Shown piece after piece: positions 1 to 11,464 of a stretch of 64,000 nt of DNA (the stretch's first letter is position 1; the number at the start of each line of letters is the position of its first letter). The notes beneath the pieces were generated by a model that was not told the origin of the DNA, ran no database searches, and saw nothing but the letters and a program-made list of their open reading frames with translations. This DNA is from Marsupella aquatica (lineage: Eukaryota > Marchantiophyta): assembly GCA_973895155.1 (NCBI GenBank), contig OZ316891.1:5394001-5458000 (forward strand), written 5' to 3'. Position numbers and translations under genes: made by a program.

Positions 1-2
1 CG

Positions 3-375
3 AAGAAACGAAGACAGCGAAAAACAAAATTAGAGTCTGCCGCACCAGGTGCGGGTGTCGAGGTCGCACCAGGTGCTGGTGTAGAAGTAACAGAGGATAA
101 GGGGGGAATTAGTTTGAGTCCGAATTCTTGCGTAGTGTCCCAAAGCAATGCTGAAAACAGGAAGACGCAACTTATGGTGACTCCGGACTTAGCTGATGGT
201 GAAGAGGCTGCTCATTCAAGTGCGGACCCAAGTGCTGGAGAGGTAGACGGGTTTCAGGTGAATGGGAAGCCAAGCACGGAGAAGGTGGTCACTAATGCGA
301 AGAAACGAAGACAGCGAAAATCAAAAGTAAAGTCTGCCACACCAGGTGCCGGTGTTGAGGTAACACAGGATAAGA
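3..375 (+). repeat. Direct duplication inside the coding region, about 297 bp apart
   Basis: The stretch at about 3-100 recurs at about 300-375 with few changes. Both copies encode KKRRQRK followed by a PGAGVEV segment and a Thr/Glu-Asp-Lys tail. The left copy also contains a further internal duplication of the APGAGVEV unit. The copies stay in frame, as expected for an in-frame protein repeat that may continue to the left of the window. Confidence 0.75.
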
Positions 376-836
376 GGAAAATGGATTTGAACTTCAGCCT
401 GATCAAGCGGGCTTACTCTGGCCTCGTAAAGCTTTATTTTGACCTTACTAGGCCGGTTTCCAGGATGGTTGTTAGGGCGTTTGAATTGCGGTTGAGAGAA
501 GCGGAGCGAATGGTAGAGCTCAGAGCAGACCAGCAAGAGTTGGACCGGGAACTGGAGGAGCTGCCTGCAGAGATTCCAGTTTTTTACCCCACTTTTTGTC
601 CTTCCGAGGGACTGAGCGAAGCCCAAGTGAGTGCTTTACGACGACGGATTAATTGTGGAGGGCGTAATGACAGGGAAACGGAAAGACAGTGTCCAATATG
701 TAATGACGAGTTTTTCCAGGGGCAGAGTACAGCCAGGCTCCCTGTTTATCAAGTGGTACACCTTGACTGTGTACCCCTTGGCTCACAAAGCATGACCCAT
801 GTCCATAGTGTAGGGCAGAATGACATAGTCATCTGA
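3..836 (+). CDS. C-terminal part of a protein with a degenerate RING-like motif
   Basis: The frame is open to the left edge, so this is the 3' part of a gene that starts outside the window. The first in-frame ATG inside is at 114. The N-terminal half is low-complexity and basic, with a KKRRQRK-type stretch. It is followed by a probable amphipathic helix and a Glu/Arg-rich segment. Near the C-terminus a CPIC pair is followed about 17 residues later by HLDC. This resembles the first and middle ligands of a RING-H2 finger, but the third Cys, the fourth ligand and the final CPxC pair are missing. If it derives from a RING E3 ligase it probably cannot fold a normal two-zinc finger. The family is not recognised. 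The stop is TGA at 834-836. Confidence 0.5.
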   Translation, partial: KKRRQRKTKLESAAPGAGVEVAPGAGVEVTEDKGGISLSPNSCVVSQSNAENRKTQLMVTPDLADGEEAAHSSADPSAGEVDGFQVNGKPSTEKVVTNAKKRRQRKSKVKSATPGAGVEVTQDKRKMDLNFSLIKRAYSGLVKLYFDLTRPVSRMVVRAFELRLREAERMVELRADQQELDRELEELPAEIPVFYPTFCPSEGLSEAQVSALRRRINCGGRNDRETERQCPICNDEFFQGQSTARLPVYQVVHLDCVPLGSQSMTHVHSVGQNDIVI

Positions 837-1103
837 AACTAGAGGAGTAGTCTACAAACTGGCGTGTCAAGTTGAAATGCTAGAGCTCCTTTAGTGTTGC
901 CATGATGCCCAGCTTCTCAGAGTATCACTGTTTAAACAGGTTTAGGATTCTACTAGCTTGGGACCAGCGGATAGGAAAACTAGCTAGCTTCGATCTTTAG
1001 GTGCATAGTTTTCTTTTTGATTAATTTGTCGTTGTGTTGTGTATGTTTGTGGTTGCGACCATGTGGTGAATCAGAATAATACCCATTGTCGTGGAGCCTT
1101 GTT

Positions 1104-1153
1104 CACTATTTCAAAGCTAACACAAATGCACTATTTCAAAGCTAACACAAATG
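1104..1153. repeat. Perfect 25-bp tandem duplication
   Basis: Two adjacent identical 25-bp copies (1104-1128 and 1129-1153) begin CACTATTTCAAAGC and end ACAAATG. Confidence 0.95.
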
Positions 1154-1977
1154 AATGAATTCTTTAGATTTCAGACTGATTTTGATTTAATTAATTTATG
1201 TACATGTAGCAATGAGATGCTTTGTGTTGACAGTCACGAGACTCCGGAGACGGTCACCATCCCTATATATAGGACTCGTGAATTTGCGTATAATATTATA
1301 TATTAGACTTGGAGTACACTACGGACATAGATCAGATCTGTTCACAGTCCTTTCAGAAACAACGACTCAAAGTGTAGAGATCGAGCTGTTTGATGCCAGT
1401 TGTTTTGTTTCACATCAAAGAACACCAACAAGAGCTAAAGCCTAGTTTCCAGACGTAGAATTGTTTGTCCTGTTCAAACGTTTTACAAGAAACGAATGCA
1501 TAGATAGTGCGAATGGTAGTTCTCTGAGAGATCGATCTCTTTATTATAGACTGGTAGCCGATAAATCTCATAGTAAGGACTGATGTTAATAGGGCTTTTG
1601 CACAGAGCTGTGGCGGGACCTCAACAATGTTGTGCTTGTTGTCAAAGTAATCGATCAGTATGACCGCCATAATTCTGTCCATATGGTATTCTAAGAACTA
1701 ATTTGCCTCTGCATTCTCAGGGGTAACGACGTTCACGCCACAATTTGATCTTCAACCGTACCCTCTTACTATTTCGTCTTGGGCTTTGTGTGGATACATG
1801 CTCGAGATAGTCGTGATCTCGCTCTCCATACTAGCTTTTTCCTGTTGGTCGATCAATATGCCCCTTGCCAAGCTGATGAGGTGGCCGCACTCCTTGTTGT
1901 GAAGAACTTCTCATACAGGAAAGCCCTTGCCTGGGCTGGCATGACAGGTTGGTGACTTTCGTTGGATCCACTGCGAA

Positions 1978-2070
1978 CTCTTAAGGGGTCAGACGCCATG
2001 GCCTGTATTTCAGCAGATTTGGAGGGGATGCTAACTGAAATACAGGCCATGGCGTCTGACTCCTTAAGAG
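1978..2070. repeat. Near-perfect inverted repeat (36-bp arms, 21-bp loop)
   Basis: The arm at 1978-2013 is the reverse complement of 2035-2070 with one mismatch, leaving a 21-bp loop. A weaker match outside the arms (an ACTTTCGTT segment on both sides) suggests the original inverted duplication was longer and has eroded. A transcript from either strand would form a stable hairpin. It could be a small foldback element or a young inverted duplication that can yield small RNAs. The sequence does not say which. Confidence 0.9.
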
Positions 2071-3669
2071 TAGAACGAAAGTAGAATTTCCCTGGAGCAA
2101 GTGGGCCCCCATGACTGATTACTTCATATATTTGGGACTTGGCCTCACTGCCACAAGCTCTCAGCGATTTGAAGAACCAGCAACCAGTTGTGATCATGAC
2201 TTCGGATGTCCTTTTGAAGGGGGGCTGAATCTTCATAAGAAATGAAAGCTTCCCTAAAATGAAATTAATAACAGCACGGATCTGTATACACACTGTCTTC
2301 AAGGCCTCATCAGCAGAAGCGGCATCTCCAAGGCAACAAACACATCTAGTGAACACCACAGTCGGAAAGGGGAACAAAGAAAAGCGAGGGCTGCAGACGC
2401 GCGATAATTACATTTCATCATCTGCCGCGGATCTGGTCTTTCCTTTGCTTAAGCTTCCGAACGAATATGTGCACTTCATTGATGAAAACCTAGTGAAAAT
2501 GGAGTATTAATGGACCAGGGCTGAATTGGTAACTTATATACAGCCGTTGTGCCCGTGGTTAGCATGGTCTCATTTCGGTTCCTTGTATACATTTTAATTA
2601 TTGAAGGAAACGCATGACATCTCTAGCTAGCCCCATGTACACCTCAAAAGTAAAACTCTTAATTATCTCCTCCAAGCACTAGTGTACCAAATAGAGTGGA
2701 GCAATTAACTTCGATCGCAGTACACTGGGCCTTCCATTTGTTTGTTTTCTACGAAGAGTTCTTGCTCGCCATATACTCCTCTACCTCTACTCTACCTCTA
2801 CTCCTACCTTCAGAACTGCAACAACAAAAATTACAAGGCAAATAGCCGCACTACCCGCTTCGTCTTCCTCATATATAGTACTCTCAGAGTGCAGAAAGCT
2901 CGATATGCCCCTTGAATTCTAGCCCCGATTCTAGCCATCCAGTCCAAGCTCGAACTGTGTGGTCAAGAATTAATAAGCAACACACTCACTCCGAAACTTA
3001 TCTTCCACTCCAAGTAAACCCATACATCTAATCAATGAATCAATGAATGCATGCGAGGCCTTACATAGCTATACTCTCACTGTGTACATTATTTACTATT
3101 TAGATATCAATAAATTAATAAATCGTGATATCTACAAAAGTTTCACAAAATCTCAGCTTTAATAGTCCCATTAAAACCCACTCTTTTTACTTTGTCCTTC
3201 ATTTGATTGAGGCTAAGTGCATGGTACTACATTACTAGGTAAACATACTATGAAGTCCAATTTCAAAATAAATGTTTCACTCCAGCCAGGATTGCTTAGT
3301 AGGGAAAGGGAGACCAACGCCAGCCCCATTAGTTGGTTTAGGTTTAGTCTAAAGGGCTAAAGGAGACTGTTTTGATTTATGGAAAGTGGAGGGGACTGTC
3401 CCACAATCTTGCAATGAGAAAATTTGGCTAAAAGCTGAGGCAGGAGGAAGGTGCCGAGGATCTGTCTTGAGGGTAGGTTCGATTTGCATTGATAGCTGCT
3501 CCTACCCTCAGCCATCAGATCAGATCTATAGCTCTAATGGTAGGTCTCTTTGAGATCTATGCCTGTGAAAAAAAGCAGGCAAGATGTTGGATATTTTGTG
3601 AGAAATAACAAAAAAACAAATGGTACAATCTGATTGGCTGAATTTGAAATTTGAATTTTGAGGGGAAGG

Positions 3670-4010
3670 GTCGATCTGAGCCGTCTGCATTTCTGGTCTT
3701 CATCTAGTCCTTCCATCATAGTGGCCACTGTATGGCTCAAAAGGAAGACCTCAAAGAGATCTATGGATGGGTTTTCTCAGTTTTGTAAATGGGTTAACAT
3801 TTTTCAAATGAAAAATAAAACAAATCCAAGCCCTCCTAGCCATCGATTTTGTTGGTTTTAAGATCTTTGCCGTCTATTTTGTATTGCCTCTAGAAATCTT
3901 ATCCATCCATGTTAGAAGGTGATCTCGGGTGCAAAAGAAAGATCTCAATGAGTTTGACTGGGTATTTCTGTTTCAAAAATGAGTAAAATATTTTTGATAT
4001 TGAAATTAGG
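3670..4010. repeat. Diverged tandem duplication, about 187-bp unit
   Basis: Two units (about 3670-3830 and 3860-4005) share landmarks in the same order: GCCGTCT, a T-rich stretch, CCATCATAG or CCATGTTAG, an AAAGGAAG or AAAGAAAG block before a CTCAA-AGA-like segment, then TTTTCTCAGTTTTG or TATTTCTGTTTC. Many substitutions separate them, so the duplication is old. Confidence 0.5.
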
Positions 4011-4433
4011 TGAAATTTCAAGCTTCCAGCCGTTCCATATCTAGATTTCTGTGCACCCTTTCAAATAATGGCTGTACAGTACCAAAGGCTTAGGGTGGCT
4101 TTACAAGAATTTGGGGGCAGCAATCTTTTTTTCCTAAATCACTATATTCATTAAAACTGAAATTATAAAGGATATAGGGAAATTTGGCGATTTAAAAAAC
4201 ATAATTTTAGGCATGAAAATTGTAAGTTTGGAAGATGAAAACTGAAATTCAAGCATCATTAAATGTAAATTTGGGGACAAAAAATGAAATTTTGGGAAAA
4301 TAAAATATTAAATTGGATGATATTAAAAAACATTTGGGTGATAAAAATGTTCATTTGGTTGGAAAATAAATAGAATCTAGTAATAATATATAAGCTTGGA
4401 TAGCATCTATATTCAAAACATTTAGCTTGAGTA

Positions 4434-4777
4434 TGTTGAGCATAGACGACATTCGCAATGGCAAGCCCATGAACCATCCAACACACAATAGTGGACACAG
4501 AGAGATGCGTGGTTCACCTCCACATGAGGCTACGTCCACGGGAACACACAAGAGCTTTACTGCACTCTAGGCTGATCGGCCATACCAAGCATCCACAGCA
4601 CAAGCTCTCCTTATTTCTCAACTAGCTCCGTAACAATGAGCCTCAGTTCCACCAGGGTCTGGCATCAGACCTGGCTATATACACAATAGCACTACCGCTA
4701 ACATTAGCTAAGTCCTAACCCAAGTTAGCCTAACTGTAGTTAGCTCATGAGTCACAAGACTAGAGCAATATCTAACA
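4434..4777 (-). repeat. Left LTR (3' LTR of the copia element)
   Basis: 344 bp, beginning TGTTGAGC and ending TCTAACA on the plus strand, so it has standard TG...CA ends. It pairs with 10816-11159. Being next to the purine tract, it is the 3' LTR in the element's orientation. Confidence 0.96.
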
Positions 4778-4788
4778 AACTCCCCCTT
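4778..4788 (-). other. Polypurine tract
   Basis: On the minus strand AAGGGGGAGTT lies immediately before the TGTTAGA start of the 3' LTR, where the plus-strand primer for reverse transcription is expected. Confidence 0.88.
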
Positions 4789-4973
4789 GACTCTTGTCTT
4801 GGGGACTGGACTAAATGCTACCATATGGAATCCTCAGCGGGAAGTTCTAGACAATCACCAAACCAGGTCTCCCCCTAAAAACCACAAGGGTTAACTAGAA
4901 CTAAGTCGTAGTCTAACAGGAATGAGTAATCCATATACAAATAGTCACACATTGTTAAATAACTCTACTTGCA

Positions 4974-6569
4974 CTACAACTGCAAAACCTGCAAAGTAGC
5001 ACGGTGTCTTGAAAAACTCTCCAAAGGAATCACTTTGGTAAAAGCATCAACGGGATTGAGCTTTCCATCAATCTTGACTAGCTCAAAAGTTTTATCAGAC
5101 ACTGCTTGCTTGATAAAATGGTACCAGATATCAATGTGCTTCACCTTGCTATCCATCACCTGGTTAGCAGCCAAGTGAAGAGCACTCTAACTATCACAGT
5201 TTAGAGTCATTTTTCCATGCTCTAAACCCATCTCTGCGATCAACTTATCCAACCAAATTGCTTTCTTTGCTGCTTCTGCTACTGCAACATACTCTGCTTC
5301 TGTAGTAGACTGAGATATACACTTCTGCAAGGTAGATTTCCAACTGATACATCCTCCTCCAAGAGTGTATACAAACCCAATTGTAGACCTCCTTGTATCC
5401 AGACAGCCTCCATAGTCATAATCTACATAGCCAACTAACGTTCTATCTTATCTGTTATCAAATAGTAATCCATAGTCCTGTGTTCCCCTCACATACCTGA
5501 GAATCCATTTCACAGCTTCCCAATGTACCTTCCCTGGATTTGACATGAATATGCTGACCTTGCCCATCGCTAGGGCCAAGTCAGGCCTAGTACAAGTCAT
5601 CAAATACATCAGACTGCCTACTGCCTTCTCAAAAGGAATCTTAGCCATCAGACCTTTCTCCACAGCATCCGTAGGAGAGAAAGCTGATGATAACTTGAAA
5701 TGTGAAGCTAAAGGAATACTCACTAGCTTATAGTTTTCCATGTTGAATTGTGCAAGTACTTTCCTCGCATACTGGCCTTGACTCAAGCACAAATGTCCAG
5801 TATCAGAGTTCCTAAAAATCTCCATCCCTAAGATCCTCTTGGCCTTACCAAGATCCTTCATCCTGAATTCAACACTCAATTTTGCCTTGAGACTGTCAAC
5901 CTCAGATTGATCTTTAGCCACAATTAGCATGTCATCCACATAGATTACCAGAATGATGAAACCAAATACATCATTCTTGATTGATTTCGTATACACACAA
6001 GGATCATACACCATCCTTGTAAAACCTTAAGCAAGCATGAAATCATCAAATCGCTTGTTCTACTGTCTGGGAGATTGCTTCAATCCATACAAAGACTTGA
6101 GCAATCTGCAAACTAAGTTCTCTTGGCCCTTCTTCATAAAGCCTAGTGGTTGTCTCATGAAGATCAACTCTTCCAAGTTGCCATAGAGAAAAGCAGTAAC
6201 AACATCCATCTGATCCATCATCAAACCAAAAAATACAACAAGTTGACACAAGATCCGAATTGTGGAATACTTAGCCACCGGTGAAAAGACCTCATTGTAA
6301 TCCACTCCTTTCTCCTGAGTGAATCCCTTGGCAACAAGCCTTGCCTTGTAGATCTTATCTCCACCCTCTGAAGGACTGTCCTTCAACTTGTAAATCCACT
6401 TGCTGTCCACCACTTGTTGACCTCTTGGAAGCTTCACCAACTCCCATATCTTGTTGTCACTCAAAGATTGCAACTCCTTCTGCATTCCTGCATTCCACTC
6501 ATGCTTCTGCTTTGAAGCACAAGCCTCACTGTACAAAGAAGGCTCTCCTTCTTCCAAGATCAAAGCCAT
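4974..6569 (-). pseudogene. Copia reverse transcriptase and RNase H, broken
   Basis: Minus-strand remnant of the pol 3' half. The N-terminal RT part includes WKARLVAKGF-like and DVVTAFLYG motifs and ends at SLYGLKQSPRQ. After a stop the palm continues with the YVDDM catalytic box and the LGMEI and GSLMYL motifs. A further stop leads into RNase H with the SWKSTLQK and STTEAEYVA motifs, then the HIDIWYHF C-terminal region. Stops interrupt at about 6057, 5445 and 5190, the last replacing an expected Gln before SALHL. The pieces at 6060-6569, 5448-6014 and 4974-5174 stay in one frame, so the damage in this part is mostly point mutation. Confidence 0.93.
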
Positions 6570-7019
6570 ATCATCATCATCAGGTGCAATGTCAATGTCA
6601 TCTAGCTTAGATGAGTTTGCCCATTGACCATACCTGGTAGGAGCTCTAGTAGACGACTGGAAGTTCTTCTAGTAGATGACTCAGGCTGATCTGCTGCTGC
6701 TACTGGTTAAATTTGAGGTACCCCAACAACAATCTGCTCCTCTTGTTCCATCACAAGAACCAGCTCCAAGCCTGGAGCTTCTCCATCTCTCCTGTCATGA
6801 ACATCATCATGACTAATCTCCCCCTCAACTCGGTCTGGATGGGAGATTTCCCCTTGTCAGTATGGGAGTCCTGAGAACTCTCCCCCTCCTTTGATGATCT
6901 GGATTCATTAAAGGACACATCTCTACTGACAATTAGCTTACAGGTTACTGAATCCCATAACCTATAACCCTTCACACCTTTCTAATAGCCAAGGAAAATG
7001 CACTTCCTACCTCATTTCA

Positions 7020-7749
7020 AATGGCGTCTTGAATCCAATAGAACTGGATGGAGAAAAATTTACCAAATAAGCTGCAGTGTTGACAGCTTTAGCCCAAAAC
7101 TCATGTGGTAAGCATGATTGACTCAACATACTCCTCGAGCGGTCCAATAGTGTTCGGTTCAGTCTCTCAGAAACACCATTCTGCTAAGGAGTATAACTTG
7201 TTGTGAGATGGCGGGTAATCCCCTGCTCCTTACAATACGTTCTAAATTCCCCGGAACTGTATTCACCATCGTTATCCGATTGAAGATATCTCACTTTATT
7301 ACCAGTCTGATTCTCAACTTGGGCTTTCCACTCCTTAAAAGTGGCAAAAATATCAGACTTATTGTGTAGAAAGTATATCCACACATACCTTGAGTAATCG
7401 TCAATGAATGTGACATAGTATAACCATCCAGAATGTGAGGGAGTAGGGGCTGGACCCCACACATCACTATGTACATACTCAAGTACCTCTTTGCTGGTGT
7501 GAGTTCCAACTCCGAAGGGTTTCCTGTGCTGCTTCCCTAGCACACAGTGCTCATAAAATTCCAACTTACAAGATTGCAAATTAGAAAGTAATCCATTTTT
7601 TGAAGAATAGCCAAACCTTTTTCACTCATGTGGCCCAAACGGAAGTGCCACAGCCGGGCCGTCTCCTCATGAGATAAGGTTACATTGGCTTCATCACAAA
7701 CTACACTGCCCTCCAAAACGTATAGATTGCTATGTCTCCTTCCCTTCAA
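7020..7749 (-). pseudogene. Copia integrase (zinc-binding and DDE core), broken
   Basis: The pre-integrase zinc domain is visible as HFRLGHMSEKG, followed by CKLEFYEHCVLGK. The catalytic core follows: HSDVWGP (first Asp), FIDDYSRYVW, QSDNDGEYS (second Asp) and, past a stop codon near 7181-7183, NGVSERLNRT with the Glu. All three acidic residues are therefore still recognisable. The zinc domain and the core lie in different frames, so there is also an indel near 7560. A linker remnant with a KGYRLWDSVTCK motif lies at 6751-6975. Confidence 0.92.
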
Positions 7750-8119
7750 TACAACTTTAGTACCACTTGAAACCTGAAGGACACCATTAGCAAAGCTCCA
7801 CTAATGGCCATTTGCTTCTAAAACTCCAAGTGAAATGAGATTTTTCATCATGCTGGGAATATGTCTCACATTTCTCAACGTTCTTACAGCACCATCAAAC
7901 ATCTAAAATCTTACAGATCCAAGTCCACCAACTTGACATGGGATTCCATTTCCCATCAACACTGACCCGTTGGAAACCGTGTAAGAACTGAAAAAATCTC
8001 GTCTAGAGCAAATGTGAAAAGTACATGCACTATCTAGAATCCAGTCATCACTACCTGGATTTGACACTACGTTGAGAGCATAACCTTGACATCACAATAT
8101 GTCATCATCATCGAGTAAA

Positions 8120-9147
8120 TCTACCTCATGCAAGCTCGATGTCGCATTAGCAGATGCAGTAGGGACCTTTACTCGACAATCCCTTTTCATGTGGCCAGGC
8201 TTGCCACAATTCCAACATGCAAGAGGCTTCCTCTCTTGCGATTTCCTTCTGGATTTAGATCTCCCCTATGATGTAGATCTAAACCTATTCTGCCCATTCG
8301 TGCGCTGCGTTGCTCTTCCCCTGTTCACATTGAGCGCAGTGCCAGAAGAAGATGCTGTCTGTGATTGACCCAACTTCTTCTGAGCATCATCAGACAGCAA
8401 GGATCTCACCACCTCATTATACGAAATGGACTTCAAATCTCTATACAAGAGCACCTGTTTCAAGCCCTAATATGACGGCGATAAGGAGCTTCGCAGAAGC
8501 AAGGCCTTATCCTCATCTTCAACTTCTTTTCCCAGGTTTGACAGATCCACCACTAGACTATCAAATTCATCTAGGTGATCTGCATCTTGCTCCCTTTCTT
8601 GAGCCTGAGGCTCATCAAGAGAGACTTCTTGTACAGCCGGTCTGATGCATCTTCCCGGTAGTACTTCTCTCTTAGAGCCTTGAACAGTGATGCGCAAATC
8701 CGCATAATCATCCAACTACTTGATGATGTGCGGCTTGAGATATAGCATCACTACATTGACAGCAATCACCTGCTCTTGTCTCCACTGTCTCACAGAAATC
8801 TCCTCCTCTCCATCATACTGCTCTCGCGAAGAGAGCAGTTGAGCCAAGCCCATGGCCCGAAGGACACCCTTCACTTGCTTCTCCCAAAGCAAGTAATCAG
8901 TACGACCATCATACTTCTCCACCTCAAACTTCACTCCTCCGAATCTAGCCATCTCCCTCTTCTTCCCTACTATCGACAACTCTGGTAGTAACACAGCTTC
9001 CTCCACTGCACGCCGCACCGGTGATCTTACCGGTGTCACTAGTTCTTCCTCAAACGGTAGCAGCTCTTCCTCAGACTCTCCATCTGACCGTCGCGATCCT
9101 GAAGCTCCACCGACGCCAATTCTTCCAGTATCCTCCGAGTCATTCAT
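8120..9147 (-). pseudogene. Copia gag with CCHC zinc knuckle, stops in frame
   Basis: The frame starts at the ATG at 9147 (MNDSEDTG) and runs through KYDGRTDYLLWEKQVKGVL, a typical copia gag N-terminal motif. In-frame stops fall at about 8713-8715, 8464-8466 and 8263-8265. After the last stop the same frame encodes the nucleic-acid-binding knuckle CWNCGKPGHMKRDC at 8176-8217. All pieces are in one frame, so the ancestral gag was about 340 residues. Confidence 0.9.
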
Positions 9148-10800
9148 ATGAAACAATCACGAAAAAATGTCTTTTTTTGAAACTTCTCATAAAACTCAAA
9201 ACTCAACACCCCCGCGTAGCCCACAAAGCTAGGAGTCCAATACTGAAAGCCGAAATCAAAATTAAAATTTGACGGAAAAGTTATTCAAATTTTGGTCGGG
9301 GTGGGTAAAACCTTGGGAAACTCCCCTGTTTTGACCACCTTGGAGAATAACCAAAATACCAAGTACAACCCGTCGTCAAAATCGCGATGTGATTGGTGCG
9401 CCGCGTTGCTAACTCCAGTGGCAACGTCCTCGCCAAAAAAGAACCAAAAAAGTTACCGTTCGGCGGATAGAATCTTTGTCAGACGGCCGAAAAACAGCTC
9501 TCTGTTTTTTGGGAATATTCCCGCACAGTACAACAGGTCTCTTAGGGGGCCGTTCCCCCTATCGAAGCGGTTAAAACGGAGGGTCACCGGTCCCGGGACA
9601 ACCAATAGAAGAGCCGAAAAGAAAAAGACAAAAAATGGCCCTAAAGGGGTGCAAAGCGCCCTAAATCCAAAAAATACGAGTATAAAAAGGCCAGGGGGTG
9701 TACAGGGCGTCGAGGTGGGGGCCGGGAGTAAAAATACGGCTGCGTATGCAGCCGCGTACAGAGTATGGCCGGACTAGGGAGAACGCCGAGCACAAGAGGG
9801 CGAGGTGAGCGGTTGCCTTCGGCAGCGCTTAGCCGTTGCGCGACTGCAGGCAGTTAGACGGCGGGGGATAAAGGCAGGGCCGCGCCAGGCAGGGGTTAGG
9901 GGGTGGGGGCGAGCAACGGCAGGGCGAGGTGCGAGGCTCGGAAGCGGGCCGGAGGAGGGCTAGCCGGGGCGCGCGCTGGCCAGCGCTACGGACCTTGCCA
10001 GAAAAATTGGGGTGCGTAGCGGGGAGGGGGGCGGTAAAAACACGGGGCCGGGAGGAGGTATGAGGTGTGTATACACACACCAAGTGACCCCCTTAAAGCC
10101 AAAATTAGACCCTAAAGCAAAAAATGAAGAGTACTCAACTTAGCAACCGCCGTTTTAAACAAGAAAACAATGAGTTACCGACGGGAAATGTTGCCGAATC
10201 ACACCAGCGCTGTCTGCAACTCCAGCACTATAATAACTTCCGCCGTGTCGCCTTCACTCCGCGTCAAGTGCCAATCTCGGACTCAAAACAACGCCCTCAC
10301 CGCGATCAATCCATTGAGTTGTAGCACTTTGCGTTTCTTCCACCGAGTCGAACGTCACGACGAGAAAACCCGGTTCAGATGTGAACAAGCTCCATAGCTT
10401 GTGAAAAAACCTGAATGCCTCCTTCACTCGTCACGTCACACTCGGTAACAACTCGGCAGCAATCCAGCTACCAAAATGACTAGCTCGCTTCAACCTTCAA
10501 CTTGAGCTATAATGTGCAATCCACCCCGCACCGCACAACTCACACCGTTGAAAAACGCAAACTCTGGTCTCTCCCCCGAAATACCGTCGAACAGGAATAA
10601 ACCCTGAATGACACAAATTTCAATTCCTCCGCACCACGGATACCGATCAACGAGTTCTAACCACCGTTAGAACGCCCTCTCACTAACCTATCCGCACAGC
10701 CACACACATTCAAGTTTCATGCAAAGAAACTCCAAATGTGTCATCGACAATGAACGGTGGAAAAAACCCGTCATGAAAAAACCTCATCACCTCCCAGGCA
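9148..10800 (-). other. Long leader between 5' LTR/PBS and gag of the copia element
   Basis: About 1.65 kb separates the primer binding site from the gag start, long for a plant copia element. The part near 9560-10090 is clearly more GC-rich than the rest. I see no retroviral domain here. The plus-strand open frame at 9292-9777 and minus-strand frame at 9829-10083 look like composition effects. The leader could include captured host sequence or a nested insertion, but I found no boundaries. Confidence 0.6.
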
Positions 10801-10813
10801 TGCTCTGATACCA
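10801..10813 (-). other. Primer binding site (initiator Met tRNA type)
   Basis: On the minus strand this reads TGGTATCAGAGCA, two bases inside the 5' LTR. This is the usual plant copia PBS, complementary to the 3' end of initiator methionine tRNA. Confidence 0.93.
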
Positions 10814-10815
10814 CT

Positions 10816-11159
10816 TGTTGAGCATAGACGACATTCGCAACGGCAAGCCCATGAACCATCCAACGTACAATAGTCAACACAAAGAGATACATGGTTCACC
10901 TCCACATGAGGCTACGTCCACGGAAACACACAAGAGCTTTATTGCACTCTAGGCCGACCGGCCATATCAAGCATCCACAGCACAAGCTCTCCCTATCTCT
11001 CAACTAGCTCCGTAATAATGAGCCTCAGTTCCACCAGGGTCTGGCATCAGCCCTGGCTATATACACAATAGCACTACCGCTAACATTAGCTAAGTCCTAA
11101 CCCAAGTTAGCCTAACTGTAGTTAGCTCATGAGTCACAAGACTAGAGCAATATCTAATA
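10816..11159 (-). repeat. Right LTR (5' LTR of the copia element)
   Basis: 344 bp, about 95% identical to the left LTR by hand count. Its outer end reads TCTAATA instead of TCTAACA, so the terminal CA has become TA. As the 5' LTR it would carry the element's promoter. Confidence 0.96.
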
Positions 11160-11464
11160 GAGTAAGATATCTAACTAAGCACCAATACAATGGAATGACT
11201 ATATTGTCTAGACAAAGTTAACTAGGATGATATCCAACCTACTAGACTAGAAGGAATGAAATGACATCATTTTCTAGAATTAAAATATACTAAGACAAAT
11301 AAAATAATAATTATAAGAAAGTCCATTCAATAACTTTGAGAGATCATAGAGTATTAATTTGATTGTCTTGTTCTCTCACTTTAGACAAACGCATGGAAAT
11401 CAACTCAACCCTCTTAATCACAAGTCATTTGAGTGGAGACTTGTAACCTACGAGTTCTATCAAT
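11160..11464. other. Short AT-rich spacer
   Basis: Nothing recognised beyond the copia target duplication at the left end (11160-11164). Confidence 0.6.

Larger units (their letters stand above)
837..4433. other. Intergenic region, AT-rich, with small repeats
   Basis: I see no convincing gene here. The stretch holds a 25-bp tandem duplication (1104-1153), a long hairpin (1978-2070), a short TGAGGGTAGG/CCTACCCTCA inverted repeat near 3470-3512, a diverged tandem duplication (3670-4010) and an AT-rich segment at 4130-4340 that partly resembles 56,215-56,385. A minus-strand open frame at 1853-2377 spans the hairpin and is not convincing. Confidence 0.6.
4434..11159 (-). mobile_element. Ty1/copia LTR retrotransposon, complete ends, decayed coding
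   Basis: A 6,726-bp element is bounded by 344-bp direct repeats and flanked by a perfect 5-bp target duplication GAGTA (4429-4433 and 11160-11164). Transcription is on the minus strand. Next to the right LTR is an initiator-Met tRNA-type primer binding site, and next to the left LTR a purine tract. The order gag, zinc knuckle, integrase, reverse transcriptase, RNase H is that of Ty1/copia. The coding region has several in-frame stops and at least two frame changes, so it is not autonomous now. I counted about 18 differences between the LTRs, mostly transitions, which suggests a fairly old, methylated copy. Confidence 0.97.

Noticed and set aside
1853-2377. 174-codon minus-strand open frame
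   Set aside because: It spans both arms of the hairpin, so part of the protein comes from inverted sequence, and no domain or splice context supports it.
9292-9777. 161-codon plus-strand open frame inside the copia leader
   Set aside because: Antisense to the element, low complexity, Lys/Pro-rich, no family. It probably comes from the GC-rich composition.
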